This document shows positions 11,501 to 23,682 of a stretch of DNA of 64,000 nucleotides, piece by piece. This DNA comes from Paramecium tetraurelia. Taxonomy: Eukaryota; Ciliophora; Oligohymenophorea; Peniculida; Parameciidae. The notes under the pieces are model-generated. The model was given only the letters and a program-made list of their open reading frames with translations, did no database searches and had not been told where the DNA came from. The DNA lies in contig NW_001799649.1 of NCBI RefSeq assembly GCF_000165425.1, positions 65,630 to 129,629 of the forward strand. Reading direction: 5' to 3'. Made by a program: the position numbers and the translations under genes. Within the stretch, counting starts at the first letter, position 1. Each line of letters starts with the position of its first letter.

Positions 11501-12904
11501 ATGCAGAGCTATTCGTTTGACTATATTTTGGATCAATTTATTGGTTTAGGAAAATATTAACTACAAACATTTGCAAATAGTTGTGCCCTGTCTTGCAATT
11601 TCGGAAATTTGGCCTTGTTACTCAGTTTGCTCTTAAAACTATATAAACAAGAATTGGATATCACTATGAACAAAGTCATTTTATTGGCTGTGGTTCATAG
11701 AATAGGAAGTGCTTTGGCAGGACTTTTCGTCATGAAATTTAATAATACTTTGGGAAGAATAAAAATTATAAAATATTCATTATTAGTATTGGCATTTGCT
11801 TAATTATCTGCTTCAATTGCCGAAAAATACTTGATAATTTTGTTTGTATTTTTACTCCAAGGATTTATGCATGGGATATGTGCTCAATATAGTTAATTAT
11901 TGACAATAGAAGTGATTCCTAGAGACCATAGAGGACAAATGGCTGCATTGGTTAATCTTTTCCATGGAATAGGAAGTGGCTACCCGATATTATTGTGGTA
12001 TTTATTTTGTGACGATTATGAAAACGGAAATCATAAGGCCATCCATTTCTGTAATGCTTTGCTAACAATTTCTATTTACTACTATCTTAAGAAATATGGA
12101 AGAGATAATCCTAGATATTATTTATCATTGGGTAGATTTAGTGAATGTTTTTATGAAATAGATCACATATTGAAAGAAAATAAATGTACTTACTTTGATA
12201 AACTGAATAATCAGTAAAAGGATGCTTTGATTCTATGGTATACAGAAAACTTCTCTGAAACCAGATAGAGAAAATCGTAAATTTCAACTCTCTTTACAAA
12301 GAACAATATTAGAATTACTGTTTATGTGATTTCAATCTAAATAATTTACTATGCTGCAACATCCATTTAACAATACTTGCTGCCATTTATTTATCATGAT
12401 AAATAAAAGGGGTTCGAATCACTATTTTTCTAACAAGTAGGTATTATTCCTGCAGTATTTATATAATCTTTTTTTATTGATAGTCCTACATTTGGTAGAG
12501 CTAAATCGGGTATGATTATTTCAATCTTATTATGCATCACTTATTTATTGATTTTCTATTAATAGGACACATATATTTCATAATAAGTCTTAGTTAGATT
12601 TTTATTGGAAATATAATTTACAGTAATGCAAATCATGATTAATGAATCATTCAATAGCAATCTTCGAGCATTAGGATTGAGTTTTACATATGTGGTGGCT
12701 AAAATCTCATAATTGCTTTCCCCTGTAATTATTTTTAAGTTATATGAAACTCAAATATTCCTGCCATTTTTATTTTGTGGATGTTTATTTCTCGTAAATG
12801 GAATACTTTATGCGACATTCCCAAGAGAAAGAACAAAAAAGGCATTGGATTTGGATTTATCTGAAAGTCTAAGTCAAAGCAAAAGGAGTGAAAGTGAGTA
12901 TTGA
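11501..12904 (+). CDS. MFS transporter, 467 aa
   Basis: Intron-less frame from ATG 11501 to TGA 12902-12904. It opens with FIGLGKYQLQTF, the segment that precedes helix 1 in SV2/organic-ion-type major facilitator proteins, and has about 12 hydrophobic segments, including ILLAVVHRIGSALAGLFV and the loop NTLGRIKI that corresponds to the family GxxxDRxGRR loop. Helix 4 is followed by IEVIPRDHRGQMAAL, matching the conserved E(x)6R motif of the family. A hydrophilic central loop (~residues 200-270) separates the halves and the tail is short and acidic/serine-rich. Substrate is unknown; organic cations, anions or sugars are all possible. Confidence 0.85.
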
Positions 12905-13256
12905 TTTTTTAGTAATTTTAATAATATTTCTTTTAATTAATTTTAATCAATATTTTATATCAGGTATATGATTATTTATTTTAATCTTTTGCGGGAAAAA
13001 TTAAAGGGATTAAGTGAATAAATTATTAAATTTTGTCTTCTCAAAATCTTGATGCAGGCTAAAAGAACAATTGATTTCATCTACACCTATTAACCCTTAA
13101 CAAAGGAGTGATGGTTTTAGATTAATTAGAACGAACCATTATGATAAATTATTTTTTTTTATTAATTGAATAGAAATTGCATTTACCTTTTAATATTTTG
13201 ATAGAAGAGTCATTTCGATTTAATTGTACAATATTAATTAAATAATAATATAATTG
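12905..13256. other. Intergenic region, 352 bp, no gene seen
   Basis: AT-rich spacer between two same-strand genes. The longest open stretch is a 19-codon frame at about 13053; nothing supports it. It should hold the MFS 3' end and the promoter of the next gene. Confidence 0.5.
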
Positions 13257-14039
13257 ATGAGTGATTATAACAAACTAAAATTGTACAAATTAACCAAGCC
13301 AGAAACCTTCTCGATGTCCTTTTATGATGCACATAAAGAATATTAAGAGTGGCTTAATAATATAAACAATCCTTAGAGACAACCGCGAAAATCTCATAAG
13401 TGGCATTCCAACATTACAGACTATTTTAATTATGGTTTTAATGAACATACTATGCAAATCTATGTGCATAAAATAACTTAATTGACAGAGACCTATAGAA
13501 AATTTAGACTATAATTTGCTGACAAATGTGATAATTCTAAAGAAACAATATTTAATTCAGCTTAGGAAATTAGACGACAATCCAAAGATGTATATCCAAT
13601 TGATTTAGGTGGAATATTTATACCTGTTGATGATAAAGTCGTTGATTTTGGTTTTAAATTTTAAGTTGAAAATTTATATGAATAATATAATAATTAATCT
13701 AGCAATGAAAAATTTTTGTACAATTAGTACCATTGCACTGGTGAAGCATTATTATATAAATCCAAATTTATTTCTGATATTTATAGAAAATAGGTAAAGG
13801 ATATTTAGGATCTCCATAAGTAATATAAGAAAGAACATTAAAGGGATATATATCTATTAAACACTGCAATTAAAGTGTTTCCTATTTAAAAAGAGGCTGA
13901 CCTTTCTCTTTAGATTGCATAACTAGTCAAAAACATCACTATAAAATAAGAGAAAATAGGAAAATCAGAAAAAATCAATAGGCATGACAGACACGAAAGA
14001 TCAAGAACCCCTAAGAAAAGTAGATCTAAAAAATATTGA
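13257..14039 (+). CDS. Fip1-like pre-mRNA polyadenylation factor
   Basis: Single open frame ATG 13257 to TGA 14037-14039, 260 residues. Residues about 45-75 contain the Fip1 motif: TDYFNYGFNEHTMQIYVHK, the segment that in yeast and animals binds CPSF (Yth1/CPSF30) and the poly(A) polymerase. The C-terminus is a basic, RS-like tail (RHDRHERSRTPKKSRSKK), consistent with RNA or SR-protein contact and nuclear location. The middle part (IPVDDKVVDFGFKFQVENL) is not recognised. The protein would be a subunit of the cleavage/polyadenylation machinery. It lies 47 bp upstream of Mob4 on the same strand. Confidence 0.8.
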
Positions 14040-14086
14040 TTTATAATTATCATTATTAATATAATTTTTATATTTGAAATTCAAAA

Positions 14087-14762
14087 ATGCGACGAAATAG
14101 AATAGGGACAAAGGCAGAATTTCTATGGGCATGTATCATATTCCATAGTAACTTTAGGGGATGTTGAAGATATCTCTCAAATGAATGGACCTTTAGCAGT
14201 CTAAGAATACATTTAAGAATTAATAAGTAATCTAACCTCTTCATCATATAGGAGCTGACTCCTCCAACATTAAATAAATTATTACTCCTCCTCCTGAAGT
14301 AGATATTCATGTTTGGCAATATGAACATTTGAGACAATTCATTTTAGAATTAAATCTATTAGTTACATAATTGAAAGGATTATGCACAGCTTAAACTTGT
14401 CCGAAAATGAAAGCCACTGAAGATTGGCTCTACTTGTGTGCTGCACATAAAAAAGCATAAGAATGCTCAGCTATAGATTACATGATACATAATTTAGATT
14501 AGAGTACATCTATCTTAACTAATATTAAAACATATCCATCAAGGTTATTAATTGTTATTTTATTAGAGTTTCAATCAACCCTTAAAATGCTACAAATAAT
14601 TTTGCTTTTATAGTTAGAAGACTATATAGATTATTCTCTCACACTTACTTTAATCACAAGGAAATTTTTGAAGATTTTGAAGTATAAGTCTATTCTGATA
14701 TTAGAATGAAATGTTTCTATGTACAAGATTTACAGAATTTGCCTTAAAATTTGACCTAATGA
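14087..14762 (+). CDS. Mob4/phocein family protein, 200 aa
   Basis: ATG 14087, three micro-introns (25, 25, 23 nt), TGA 14760-14762; 200 residues. The N-terminus MRRNRIGTKAE and the block HVWQYEHLRQFILELN, then CPKMKATEDWLYLCAAHK and ECSAIDYMIHNLD, match phocein rather than Mob1 proteins. The zinc-binding Cys/His set is present (Cys in CPKM, and the HTYFNH pair after RLYRLFS). Phocein is a core subunit of the STRIPAK phosphatase/kinase complex, acting at Golgi, vesicles and cytoskeleton. Splice sites were placed because they restore this alignment. Length is close to the animal protein (about 225). Confidence 0.92.
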
Positions 14763-14908
14763 GTCCAAAACTAATAACAATACCAAAAGAAGCTTTAAAA
14801 TTATGAAATTTCATTTTTTCAATATAATATTTAGTATATTATGATTATATGCTTAAATCTCATTTCTTTCTTTTTATAAAGTAAATACAACATGAATTAA
14901 AATAAATC

Positions 14909-15481
14909 TCAAACATACATTTTTATAATTTTTTCAGTTAAACTATGCATAGACAATATAAAATTTTAAGATATCTTTAATAAATGAAAGATTTCTAATT
15001 TTTTTATATCGCAAATATTATCAGTTTATATCCCTGTCTCTTTTTTGAGATTTGCGTAAGTTTTTTTTTATTTTACTCTCAAATTCTCTTGAAAACTACT
15101 ATTGCATTTTTATTTTTATTTATTATGTTCTACTGATTTACTTATATTATTTTTAGGTGTATTTATACTCTTTTTCAGAGAATTTTAACCCATATCTTTA
15201 AGTTTTAAGTCTTTTATCAATTCCAGGCCTTCATTTTCATCAATAATAATAACATTTCCTTTTTCTTTTTTTTTTGCCTTAATGGAATTCAATAGCTCTA
15301 AACTTTTATGCTTGCTTTTAAACTTTTCTTTAAGTTTTTTATGTTTTTTCATTTTTTTCTAGTTGTTTTCATCAGTATCTTTTTTATTTTCTTATTCTAA
15401 AATTTCTTCAAAATTATCTAAATCAATCATTAGATTTTCAAGTCCATTCATCTGATCTGCCTCAATGATATTTGGGTTCAT
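14909..15481 (-). CDS. Lysine-rich hypothetical protein, 190 aa
   Basis: ATG 15481 to TGA 14909-14911, no introns, 573 nt and divisible by three. The N-terminus is acidic (IIEADQMNGLENLMIDLDNF); the body is very lysine-rich and low in complexity (KKMKKHKKLKEKFKSKHKS), resembling small nuclear or nucleolar proteins, but no domain is recognised. It converges on Mob4 with 146 bp between stop codons. Reading is supported by an acidic-then-basic pattern and absence of TGA over 190 codons; low complexity leaves real doubt about function. Confidence 0.6.
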
Positions 15482-16271
15482 ATCTCTATAAATAATCAAT
15501 TTAATAATTGTTTTAATAATTCAGGGTAGACATAAAAAACTAATTATTTAAATGATTACTTAAAAAAAATGATATATTTATGAATTTAATTGTAGTAAAT
15601 TCAAAAGAAATTTATTTAAAAAAATGAATATTTAATTCCAATAATCAATTAAAGAGATTTGTAATATGAGAAAATTAAATTAAATTTTTAATCGCGATAA
15701 TAAATAATAAGAAATTAGTTTCATCAACTTGATAACTATAGTGGCTAATATTTATTCAGGCTTATCATTATAGTAAATATTATGTCATTTCTGAATTTCT
15801 TTTTTTAAGAATATTAAAATTAAATTACTCTTTTAGATGAAACTTTCAATAAAAAATTATTAAATTACAAAATTTAGACTTCAAAGTAAAGATATATTGG
15901 GATTCAACAGATTTGTTATAAATCTATAATATCAAGTGAGATGATTAAAAAAGATAATATTAATTATATAATGAATGCTTATAAAATAGAAATTTCTTAG
16001 AGAATTACTAACACAAATTTAAGCCTGCGTTTAAAAATGTATAATTATATGTGTTCTAAACAAATAGAAGTTTGAAGTCATTGGATCAATGTGAACTACA
16101 TAGAAATGAAGATCAAAATGGAATTTAGAACCATAAAAGTCTCACACTTATAAATATGATATTAAGATGTAATTTATTACTGGATATGGAAATGATTAGT
16201 GTTCTTGAAATTTAGTTAGGATTTATAAAGATATTTAATTACATATTATAAATAGTTTAAATATTAAAAAA
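15482..16271. other. Intergenic region, 790 bp, no gene seen
   Basis: Long AT-rich spacer between divergent genes. TGA occurs in every frame at short intervals; no splice-rescued frame with a recognisable motif was found on either strand. Promoters of both neighbours are expected here. Confidence 0.5.
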
Positions 16272-17973
16272 ATGGGAAATCAATGTACAGGCGTTGACGA
16301 TTTCTAAGGATAACAATTTGCTCCAAACATATCAGTTTAAGACGAAGTGTTTGTAGAAGGAAGAGTTCCAATAGTTGGGTAGAATCCTAGTCGATTTAAC
16401 GATGATGATATGATAGTAAGCCATCATTCTATAAATATTAGACGGTGTATTAATCAAACAATAATAAATTGAATTATGGGAGAAATTCTCTAGGATAAGG
16501 GTACATGACAGCCATGAAATATAATCTAAAAGATAACATCTCTATCTAAGCATCTTCACATGTATAAGGGATTCTATAATATATTAGACATTGATGAACT
16601 AGCAAAATGCTGCTCTGATGATAACTATTAAAAGCAATGATATCTTGTTGATAAATTAAAGAGGTTAGGAGTGTGTAAGACAAGGAGTAGATTTGGTAAA
16701 TTGCAATTTATAATTTAGGTTTGTTTAATTGATCATAGTGGTAGTATGCAAGGAGAAAAAATAAAGTTAGTTAGAAAAACATTAAAATAGATGCTAACAT
16801 TTTTATAGCCGTGTGATAGATTATGTTTGATAATGTTTGATTGCAAGGTTTACAGATTAACAAGACTTATGAGAGTTACTTAAGAAAATGTTTAAAAATT
16901 CAGAGTAGCAATATCGTCACTCTAAGCAAGAGGTGGAACTGACATAGGGAATGGTATGAAGATGGCCTTATCAATTTTGAAACATAGAAAATACAAGAAT
17001 CCTGTATCTGCAATATTTTTGTTATCTGATGGAGTCGATGAAGGAGCCGAAGAGAGAGTGAGAGATGATTTAATCTAATATAATATTCGTGATTCATTCA
17101 CAATCAAAACATTTGGTTTTGGAAGAGATTGCTGTCCTAAAATAATGTCAGAAATTGCTCATTATAAAGAAGGATAATTTTACTTTGTTCCAAATCTTAC
17201 TAATATTGATGAATGTTTTGCTGAAGCATTGGGTGGTCTGGTATCAGTTGTAGCAAACCATGTTCAGTTATCAGTCTAGCCAATGCATTCAAATAAGGTC
17301 TAAATTAAGAAGGCCTATGGCGATAAGTGGACTTATGATTCCTGGAAGGGAGTCTTCACTCTCTACTAACCACATCTACTATCTGGTGTGAGAAAAGATT
17401 ACATTTTTGAAGTAGCTGATTACAAGACCTCTGGCAAACAAGAAATTAGGGTTCTGTTATAAGCTGATCCTGTTGAGGGTGGAGATAAAGTTACTATTGA
17501 ATAAATTATTGAACTCTAGAATTCAGATTTATCAAATGAAGTTCTTCCTAATTATTATAGGGTCAAAGGTGCAGAATGTTTTGAATAGGCAAGAATTTAT
17601 GCTGAATAAGGATAATATTAGGCAAGTCAATAGATTCTTAATAACATCAATACAGAAATTAAATTATAAAATTTCAACGATCCAAATCTATAAGTAGTTC
17701 AAACTGATCTGGAAATGGCCAGCAATTTCTGTTATCCTGGGTACTTATATGTATAATTATATTAGGTAATTTGAAAATGAAGGCAGACATCATATGCACT
17801 AATTACACATTGTTCATATGTATTAAAAATCAAGGGGGGTCTAAATTAATCAAAATTAACAAGGCTAAGTGATCAGTCTTGATTGCCAATATTAAAATAA
17901 TCTACAAAAATAATATAAAGATTAAACTAGGTAAACTAAATAAAATGATCCTAATTATTGGAATGATTGTTGA
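16272..17973 (+). CDS. von Willebrand factor A domain protein with N-terminal acylation signal
   Basis: ATG 16272, four introns (26, 26, 23, 25 nt), TGA 17971-17973; 533 residues. It starts MGNQCT, a good N-myristoylation site at Gly2 with Cys5 as a likely palmitoylation site. The vWA domain starts near residue 120: VDLVCLIDHSGSM supplies the MIDAS DxSxS metal site (residues 129-133), and RGGTDIGNGMKMAL and FLLSDGVDEG give the other conserved parts. A beta-rich C-terminal part follows (VQIKKAYGDKWTYDSW, EIRVLLQADPVEGG), like the Vwaint region of U-box/vWA proteins. Likely a membrane-tethered, cation-dependent adaptor. No E3 or catalytic motif is visible. Confidence 0.85.
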
Positions 17974-18163
17974 ATAGTTTAAACATTAATTTAAATTTAT
18001 TTAAATGATATCTCTAGGGTTTATTCAATTTCCTAGTCGAATTTAATGGACTTTGGTTATTCAACAATTTTACAGGTTATAATTGTATTTAAGTATACTT
18101 ATATTATAATAATATTAGTATATAAATTTATGAATTAAAATTTTATCATAATATAAAATAATA

Positions 18164-19072
18164 TCATAATTTCTTGAATTGACATTGTTTATTGGTTTTT
18201 TCAATGAATTTATCCTACAATTCTTAAGATAGATCTTTTAAATCAAAGTACATTCTGAAATTCTGCTCAACCTTTGATAAACTCAATTACTCTCGATTAA
18301 TGAAGTACAAGATCGTATATCGCTATATTTACTGTTTTTTGTAATTTGTTTCAGACTCTGTTCTAACTTATATCCTGGCATTGAATTTCGAACCATTATA
18401 ACAGACTAGTTAAACTCTCAACTATTAATTATAAAATGAGTTTGAAATCTAATTTTATATAAATTAATTTTCCAAGGACCATCCAAATGGAAAGGACTAA
18501 TTCCTGAGTAAGTAATGAATCATCATGTCTTAATTCATTCCAAACATTCTGAGCCAGGTATTATTGACAATTCTATTGCAGCCAATAACATCTTGATTAG
18601 GATTCAAGTTGAATTCAAATATTTCTTAAGGAACATCATTTTATTTTATACATTCCAAATTCCTCTCTGTGTCAAAATCAGTGACTTTACTTGAAACCTA
18701 ATCTAAAAATAAGCAAAACGGAAAGTCTTTCTTGATATCTATTATATTTATTTCCTGAAAAGGTAGACATTTTACAATGATTTCATGTTTCTATTGTTGC
18801 ATCGAAATAATTTTGAAAAGATTGCTGAATACATCACTGTCTAAATAACTCAGTAGGGTTGGTCTGAATTAATTAGTTTACTGCTTTTTATGGACAGCTT
18901 TGGTGCAAGTCAATTCAAACATATATTTAGCTTCATCTTTGGGAGTAAGAGTGCTACTCTAATGTTTAGCTAACTTCTTATTCTTTACTGCAGACCTTAT
19001 TTTCCTTATTTTTTTGTTGGTACCACCTTATTTGGGAGTCAAATCATTTTGCTAACTGAATGCAATATTCAT
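18164..19072 (-). CDS. PAS-like domain protein A, 302 aa
   Basis: Intron-less frame ATG 19072 to TGA 18164-18166. The basic N-terminus (NKKIRKIRSAVKNKKLAK) could be a nuclear or DNA-contacting tail. The central part NRIVNNTWLRMFGMNQDMM resembles the start of a PAS fold (N-x-x-W/F-x-x-x-x-G), followed by a beta-rich CYNGSKFNARIQVRTES stretch. The next gene, on the same strand, has the same order (VINDKFMDLLGISYMMLEDH, then NYNGQIFHARV), so the two are diverged tandem paralogues. Regulatory function is inferred from the fold only. Confidence 0.65.
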
Positions 19073-19457
19073 TATTCTTTTAATTTGTATACAAACAAAA
19101 TATAAAAAATAGTCCTTCAGATATCTTTTTTAAATGACTTTATGATTTGGTTTAATAAATGATATTGTAATTCTAAGTTAAAAAAGATTAAAAAATTCGA
19201 ATTCTAATTAATGTTTATAAATGCTGATTAATTTAATTTAGATATTAATAATGTATTATAATTATTAGCAATATAACATGATAAATTTATTTTTAAAATT
19301 TACATGTAAGAGAATTCGATTTTTAGATAGGTCAATCATAATTGACCAAATTGTGATCGACTCTATTTTTAGAAGATATAATACTTGAAAAATATTATTT
19401 AAATAATTTATATGAAGATCCTGAAAATTATAATTAATTTTCAGATATATTCACATA

Positions 19458-20480
19458 TCAAAAATCTAATTACTTAAATCCGCAGTTTCTATTTGAAAAA
19501 ATTGTCTAAGAATCTTCCGATACTAATCTCGTTCTCAACTTGTCTTACTAGAACCATTTTTCATTGAAATATTCTTCTTAATTTCTCATCACTCTTTAAG
19601 TTGTCAGCCACCTTGGATCACAATCATAAATGTAATAGGCATACTCATAGTAGGCATCCTCTTCTTCATTGTAAGTGAAAAAGCTCTTGTTCTAAACTCG
19701 AGCATGAAATATCTGACCATTATAATTCATAACCTCTCGGGTTCTTATATCTTGTTTCAAGTTCCCCTCAAATAATCCAGAGAGAATCTCACATACATCA
19801 TCATAAGGATCTATATAGGTTGAAAAGGGCAGTATGTTGGTCGAAAGCACATGATCCTCCAACATCATGTAACTTATTCCCAACAAATCCATAAATTTGT
19901 CGTTGATAACCCTCTATATAGTTGAACACACACCATTTTTTAATTTGTATAAATAGCAGGTGAAAGGTTAATCCAGCTATGCCTCGAAGTCTTCTATGAA
20001 TTGTTCTTTCGTTTACTTATAAGTATTAACATCTAAATTCCTTTAATTAAAAGCCTAAAAGCTCAAGGCAAGCCTCGGATTGCATGTTTAAATTTTTTAA
20101 AAGAATTATTCAAAAGGTGTAAAAGGATTATCGATTGTTTCTAGAGTGAATATAGTCAATTTGTTTTTCTTATCAATTCTAATCACCTTATAGTTATAGG
20201 AATGAGGATCGACTGACAAATTACCTAATTTAGCTTACTAATTGAAATCGTTAGGAAACTGAATATTTGAGAAGAGTCGAATAACTTATTTTTCAGCTAC
20301 GGAGGCAGGAATTTTGAAATAAGCTTCGACATAGCTTCGAAGTTTGTCTGTGCTTACGTTTGATCCAAATTTAAAATCAACAGTGTACTAATTCCTTCTT
20401 TTGGGTTTGCGAATAGTTTTTTTCTATAAACAACTGCTTTCCTCCACAATTTCCTAATAATTTTTAGCTATAATAGACAT
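19458..20480 (-). CDS. PAS-like domain protein B, 340 aa
   Basis: Intron-less frame ATG 20480 to TGA 19458-19460, 341 codons. The N-terminus is basic (LQKKTIRKPKRRNQYTVDF), followed by a region with FGSNVSTDKLRSYVEAYF and a possible PAS core, NDKFMDLLGISYMMLEDHV, with NYNGQIFHARVQ downstream. Many codons end in C or G compared with spacer DNA, and the frame has no internal TGA over 1 kb, so it is coding. It is the upstream partner of a tandem pair with the gene at 18164-19072. Possible sensor or transcription regulator; no catalytic motif seen. Confidence 0.65.
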
Positions 20481-21160
20481 TATAATAAATAATTTGTTAT
20501 TTAATACATGAAAACACTTAAGATCTTACAGATTATAAATAAATCAAGAAAACCATAATAATCACAATTTAATAAAATTTAATCTTATCAATATATATTA
20601 AATTAAAAAAGACCTTATCAATTTTTGCTTTCATAATTCTTATTCAAACAATATCTATATTTTTAAATGCATTTGATGTTTTATTAATCAAAATATTTTT
20701 TGTTTGTTTGTTAAAGTAATTAATCTCAAACTAACTGTATGCTTCTCCGTAAAATTGCCAACAATTTAATTAATTTAATTATTGGGTTTTAATTAAAAGC
20801 AATTTCTCATATAACTTTAATTGGTTTTACATCAGCTAAAACCTGGCTCACACTTAAAAATACACTTTAGCCAAAGTCTAACTGGAATTGCACAATTCAT
20901 TAAAAATAATATTTGGTTGACTATTTTTTCATTATTAAACAATTGGAACCAAAAATAAATTATACTTTTGCAGTGAATCCTCTTCTGTTTTCTAATTATT
21001 CTTGATTTTTTGAGCTTCTATTTTCAGAGTTCATATTTTTATCATTAATATTACATTCTTAGTAAATGCTTTGGATAAGTATTTATAATTATTTAAAATT
21101 TGAATAAGGCTCTCAACAAGTCTAAAATACAATAAAAATAATTATAAAATATATAATTAT
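20481..21160. other. Intergenic region, 680 bp; possible gene remnant
   Basis: Divergent promoter region. On the minus strand near 21035-20905 a short ATG frame (NRRGFTAKVQFIFG) and, just beyond, a TGA-free stretch (VQFQLDFGQSVFLSVSQ) are faintly coding-like but cannot be joined by a normal micro-intron. Otherwise AT-rich with nothing recognised. Confidence 0.4.
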
Positions 21161-21872
21161 ATGGCAACTTTTAAATCTCTTATGAAAATGCCTTTGGCTA
21201 AGCTAGCTTCGAAATGCATTGCATTAGAGGAGCTATTATAACGTTATTATTAATTTGAGGAGGTTCATTACGATTTACTTAATAAATATCAACTACTTTA
21301 AGCTAAATATGAGAGATTGAATCAATAAAACATCTAATTAATGCAAAGTTTACAGATTGAAAGAGATAGCATTTCATAGGCTAGTGCTAATAAAATGAAT
21401 TCTTCGAAAAATTGCCATTCCAGAATATACAAAGATCCACTGGAAGAATTAGAGATTTAGTTATTTATGGACGATTTAAGAAATGAGAATTCAAAAATAA
21501 AGGAAGAACTTTAAACAAATAAGGAAGAATTAAAAAGATTATAATCAAAGTAAGGAATTATCTATCAAGGTTTGAATAAACATAAACAGAACTCCTTAGA
21601 TCTGCATCAATAAAAACAGCTTCTGATTCTAAATTGAATTCAATTGAAGAAAAAAGTTATGATTCAATTCAATCATATAAAAACGAAATAATCAGATTAA
21701 ATAAAATAGTAAGTATCAAATCATTATCTAGGTATCCTCCTTGAGAATTGAAATATCCAATTACAAAACAAGAGAATTCGATGAAGATTGGTTAAAGACC
21801 TAATTAATAAAATATCAAAAGCAATCCCAAATGTCCAATAACCAAAATTTTTTGGATTTTATTGAAAACTGA
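21161..21872 (+). CDS. Coiled-coil protein, 222 aa
   Basis: ATG 21161, two introns (20 and 23 nt), TGA 21870-21872; 222 residues in frame. Almost the whole protein is predicted coiled coil with heptad-like spacing: LAKLASKCIALEELLQRYY, LLNKYQLLQAKYERLNQQN, DDLRNENSKIKEELQ, EELKRLQSKFEQTQTEL. Near the end is NEIIRLNKIVSSLRIEI and a short acidic tail. No enzymatic motif or membrane segment. Such proteins in ciliates are often centriolar, ciliary or trafficking scaffolds, but no family could be named. It converges with the SHIPPO gene at 93 bp. Confidence 0.7.
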
Positions 21873-21965
21873 ATGTACATTATGTATAACTCACTCTATT
21901 CTTATATTAAAAAGATAATGCTACTATCATTTAGTTTTATGTATTTATATAATATATAACATATG

Positions 21966-23644
21966 TCATTTATGAAATTTATCAAATTGTGTTAATGAAG
22001 TTTCTAATTAATCTCTTTGTTTTTCAAAATGATATTTTGGTATTAAACCAATAGTTGTTCCAATTTTATATGAACCAGGACCAACATCTTCTGGTTCTCT
22101 GATAGGAAATCTAGCAGCTTTAGGCATACTAAATTTTATAACATGAATTACCTAATTCTAGGTCCAGACTAAGATGACAGGGCTGTGTAACTCCCAGGTC
22201 CAATTTCTTTAAATTTAGAAATTGTTGGATCACTTCTGTTACTTTAACCCATAGAAGGAGTAGCAGTCTTAGGTACTGTGTAATGATAGGGTGGTTTATA
22301 ATTGGATTGCTGACCATATTTGTAATCGTAATCAGGTTCGTATTTCCCAGGTGATGGATTTTAGTTGATTGATTATCTTTCATTCTTTTATCTCATAGAA
22401 AATTTGGGACCTCCTAAAGTTGAAAATCCAATTCTTTCTCTTTCCTCTTATTTTTATTGTTCTGTCTTTTCAGGAAGTTAGAGATTTTCATCTTCTGCTA
22501 ATTCATATCTCTTTGCAACACCGAAACCATGTTAATTTTCAATAGGAACTTCTTTAGGTTTAATAGTGTCAGTATTTTATATATATTAGCCAGGGCCTGG
22601 TTTGAGTGTTGATTCTCGAGTGACTAGATCTTACCTCTTGTCTTTGGGCATTGAAATCTGTTTACTTTAAGGGGGTAATTTTTGATTATAAGCTAAGTAA
22701 TACTAAATGAGTACTTCCAGGGCCAGGAACATAGAAATCTGAAGTTTTAAAGGGAATGTACTTATGTCCAATGCTGAATGCTTTCTTAACATTCACATTC
22801 TTAGGAGCATAAGCCCCAGGACCAGGAATATCAGTTGCTCTATAGTATTGTCTTTCACTTTTTGGAAACGAAATTGTTAAGCCTTTGGGAAGTTCATTTG
22901 GTTAATATTACCCAGGACCAAGATCAATAGATTTAGGCAAAACATTTTTTGGTGCTGAACCAAACCCAGCCTTTCTATGTTTACTGTCTTACCAACTGGT
23001 AGCAGTTCTAAATTAGCTGAAGGTTTCAGAATTGTAGTATTTATCAGGTGAAGGTCCATCCTTGGTCCAATTAAAATTTTCTTTATATCCAAAAGATATG
23101 GGAGCTTGAGATCTTCCAGGAATGTTCGGATTATAAGAGCCAGGCCTATTATTAAGATATGCAAATACCCTATAGGATCTTCTCTAAATTATTGCTCTTT
23201 GCCATTCACCCATGTTGGATGAGTGTCAATTTCTCCATTAGATTTTATTTTGCCTAAGGAGGTTTGAATTGTAAATTAAGCCTTTTTTTTTTCTTATTGT
23301 GTTTTGTCTGAAATATTTTTAATATTTTCTTCATCCAAAATAAGTTGCTTATGAAGATTATATTGCCCAACTGGAGGATTTGTTGACTTAATTGGTTTGA
23401 TTCTGTCATCTCTAGAGAAATTAGATCTAGTAGATTTTTGTTAACTTTGTCGTAATTTTTCAGTTATTCTAAGGGTCTCTTCAAATCTCTCACATGCTCC
23501 AGTTTATTCTGTTTTTGATGCAACTTTATCATCTCTTTTAACCCAGTCTGTTCTATCAGATGTACCGAAGGTGAAAGCACCTCCAAATTGATATCCTAGA
23601 GGAGTGTTACCCTAAAAGTTTTGATCACTATTATTAATAAACAT
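21966..23644 (-). CDS. SHIPPO/ODF3-type PGP-repeat protein, 536 aa
   Basis: ATG 23644, three introns (23, 22, 23 nt), TGA 21966-21968; 536 residues. The defining feature is a series of PGPGxY-like units: RPGSYNPNIPGRS, LGPGQYQPNELPKG, IPGPGAYAPKNVN, VPGPGTYNQKLPP, KPGPGQYIQNTD, PSPGKYEPDYDYK, IGPGSYTALS and VGPGSYKIG. These SHIPPO (STPGR) repeats occur in ODF3-like and other microtubule-associated proteins of cilia and sperm tails, several of which are microtubule inner proteins. A second gene of this type lies at 33460 on the other strand. Structural role in ciliary microtubules is a good inference. Confidence 0.85.
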
Positions 23645-23682
23645 ATTATTTATTCAAAATAAATAATTATACATTAATTATT

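Noticed and set aside
12411..12420. GGTTCGAATC, a tRNA T-arm-like string
   Set aside because: It lies inside the MFS transporter reading frame and no acceptor stem or D-arm surrounds it.
20905..21035. Short minus-strand frame possibly from a starch-binding (CBM20-like) protein
   Set aside because: Similarity is too weak and the pieces cannot be joined by a normal-size intron; at most a relic.
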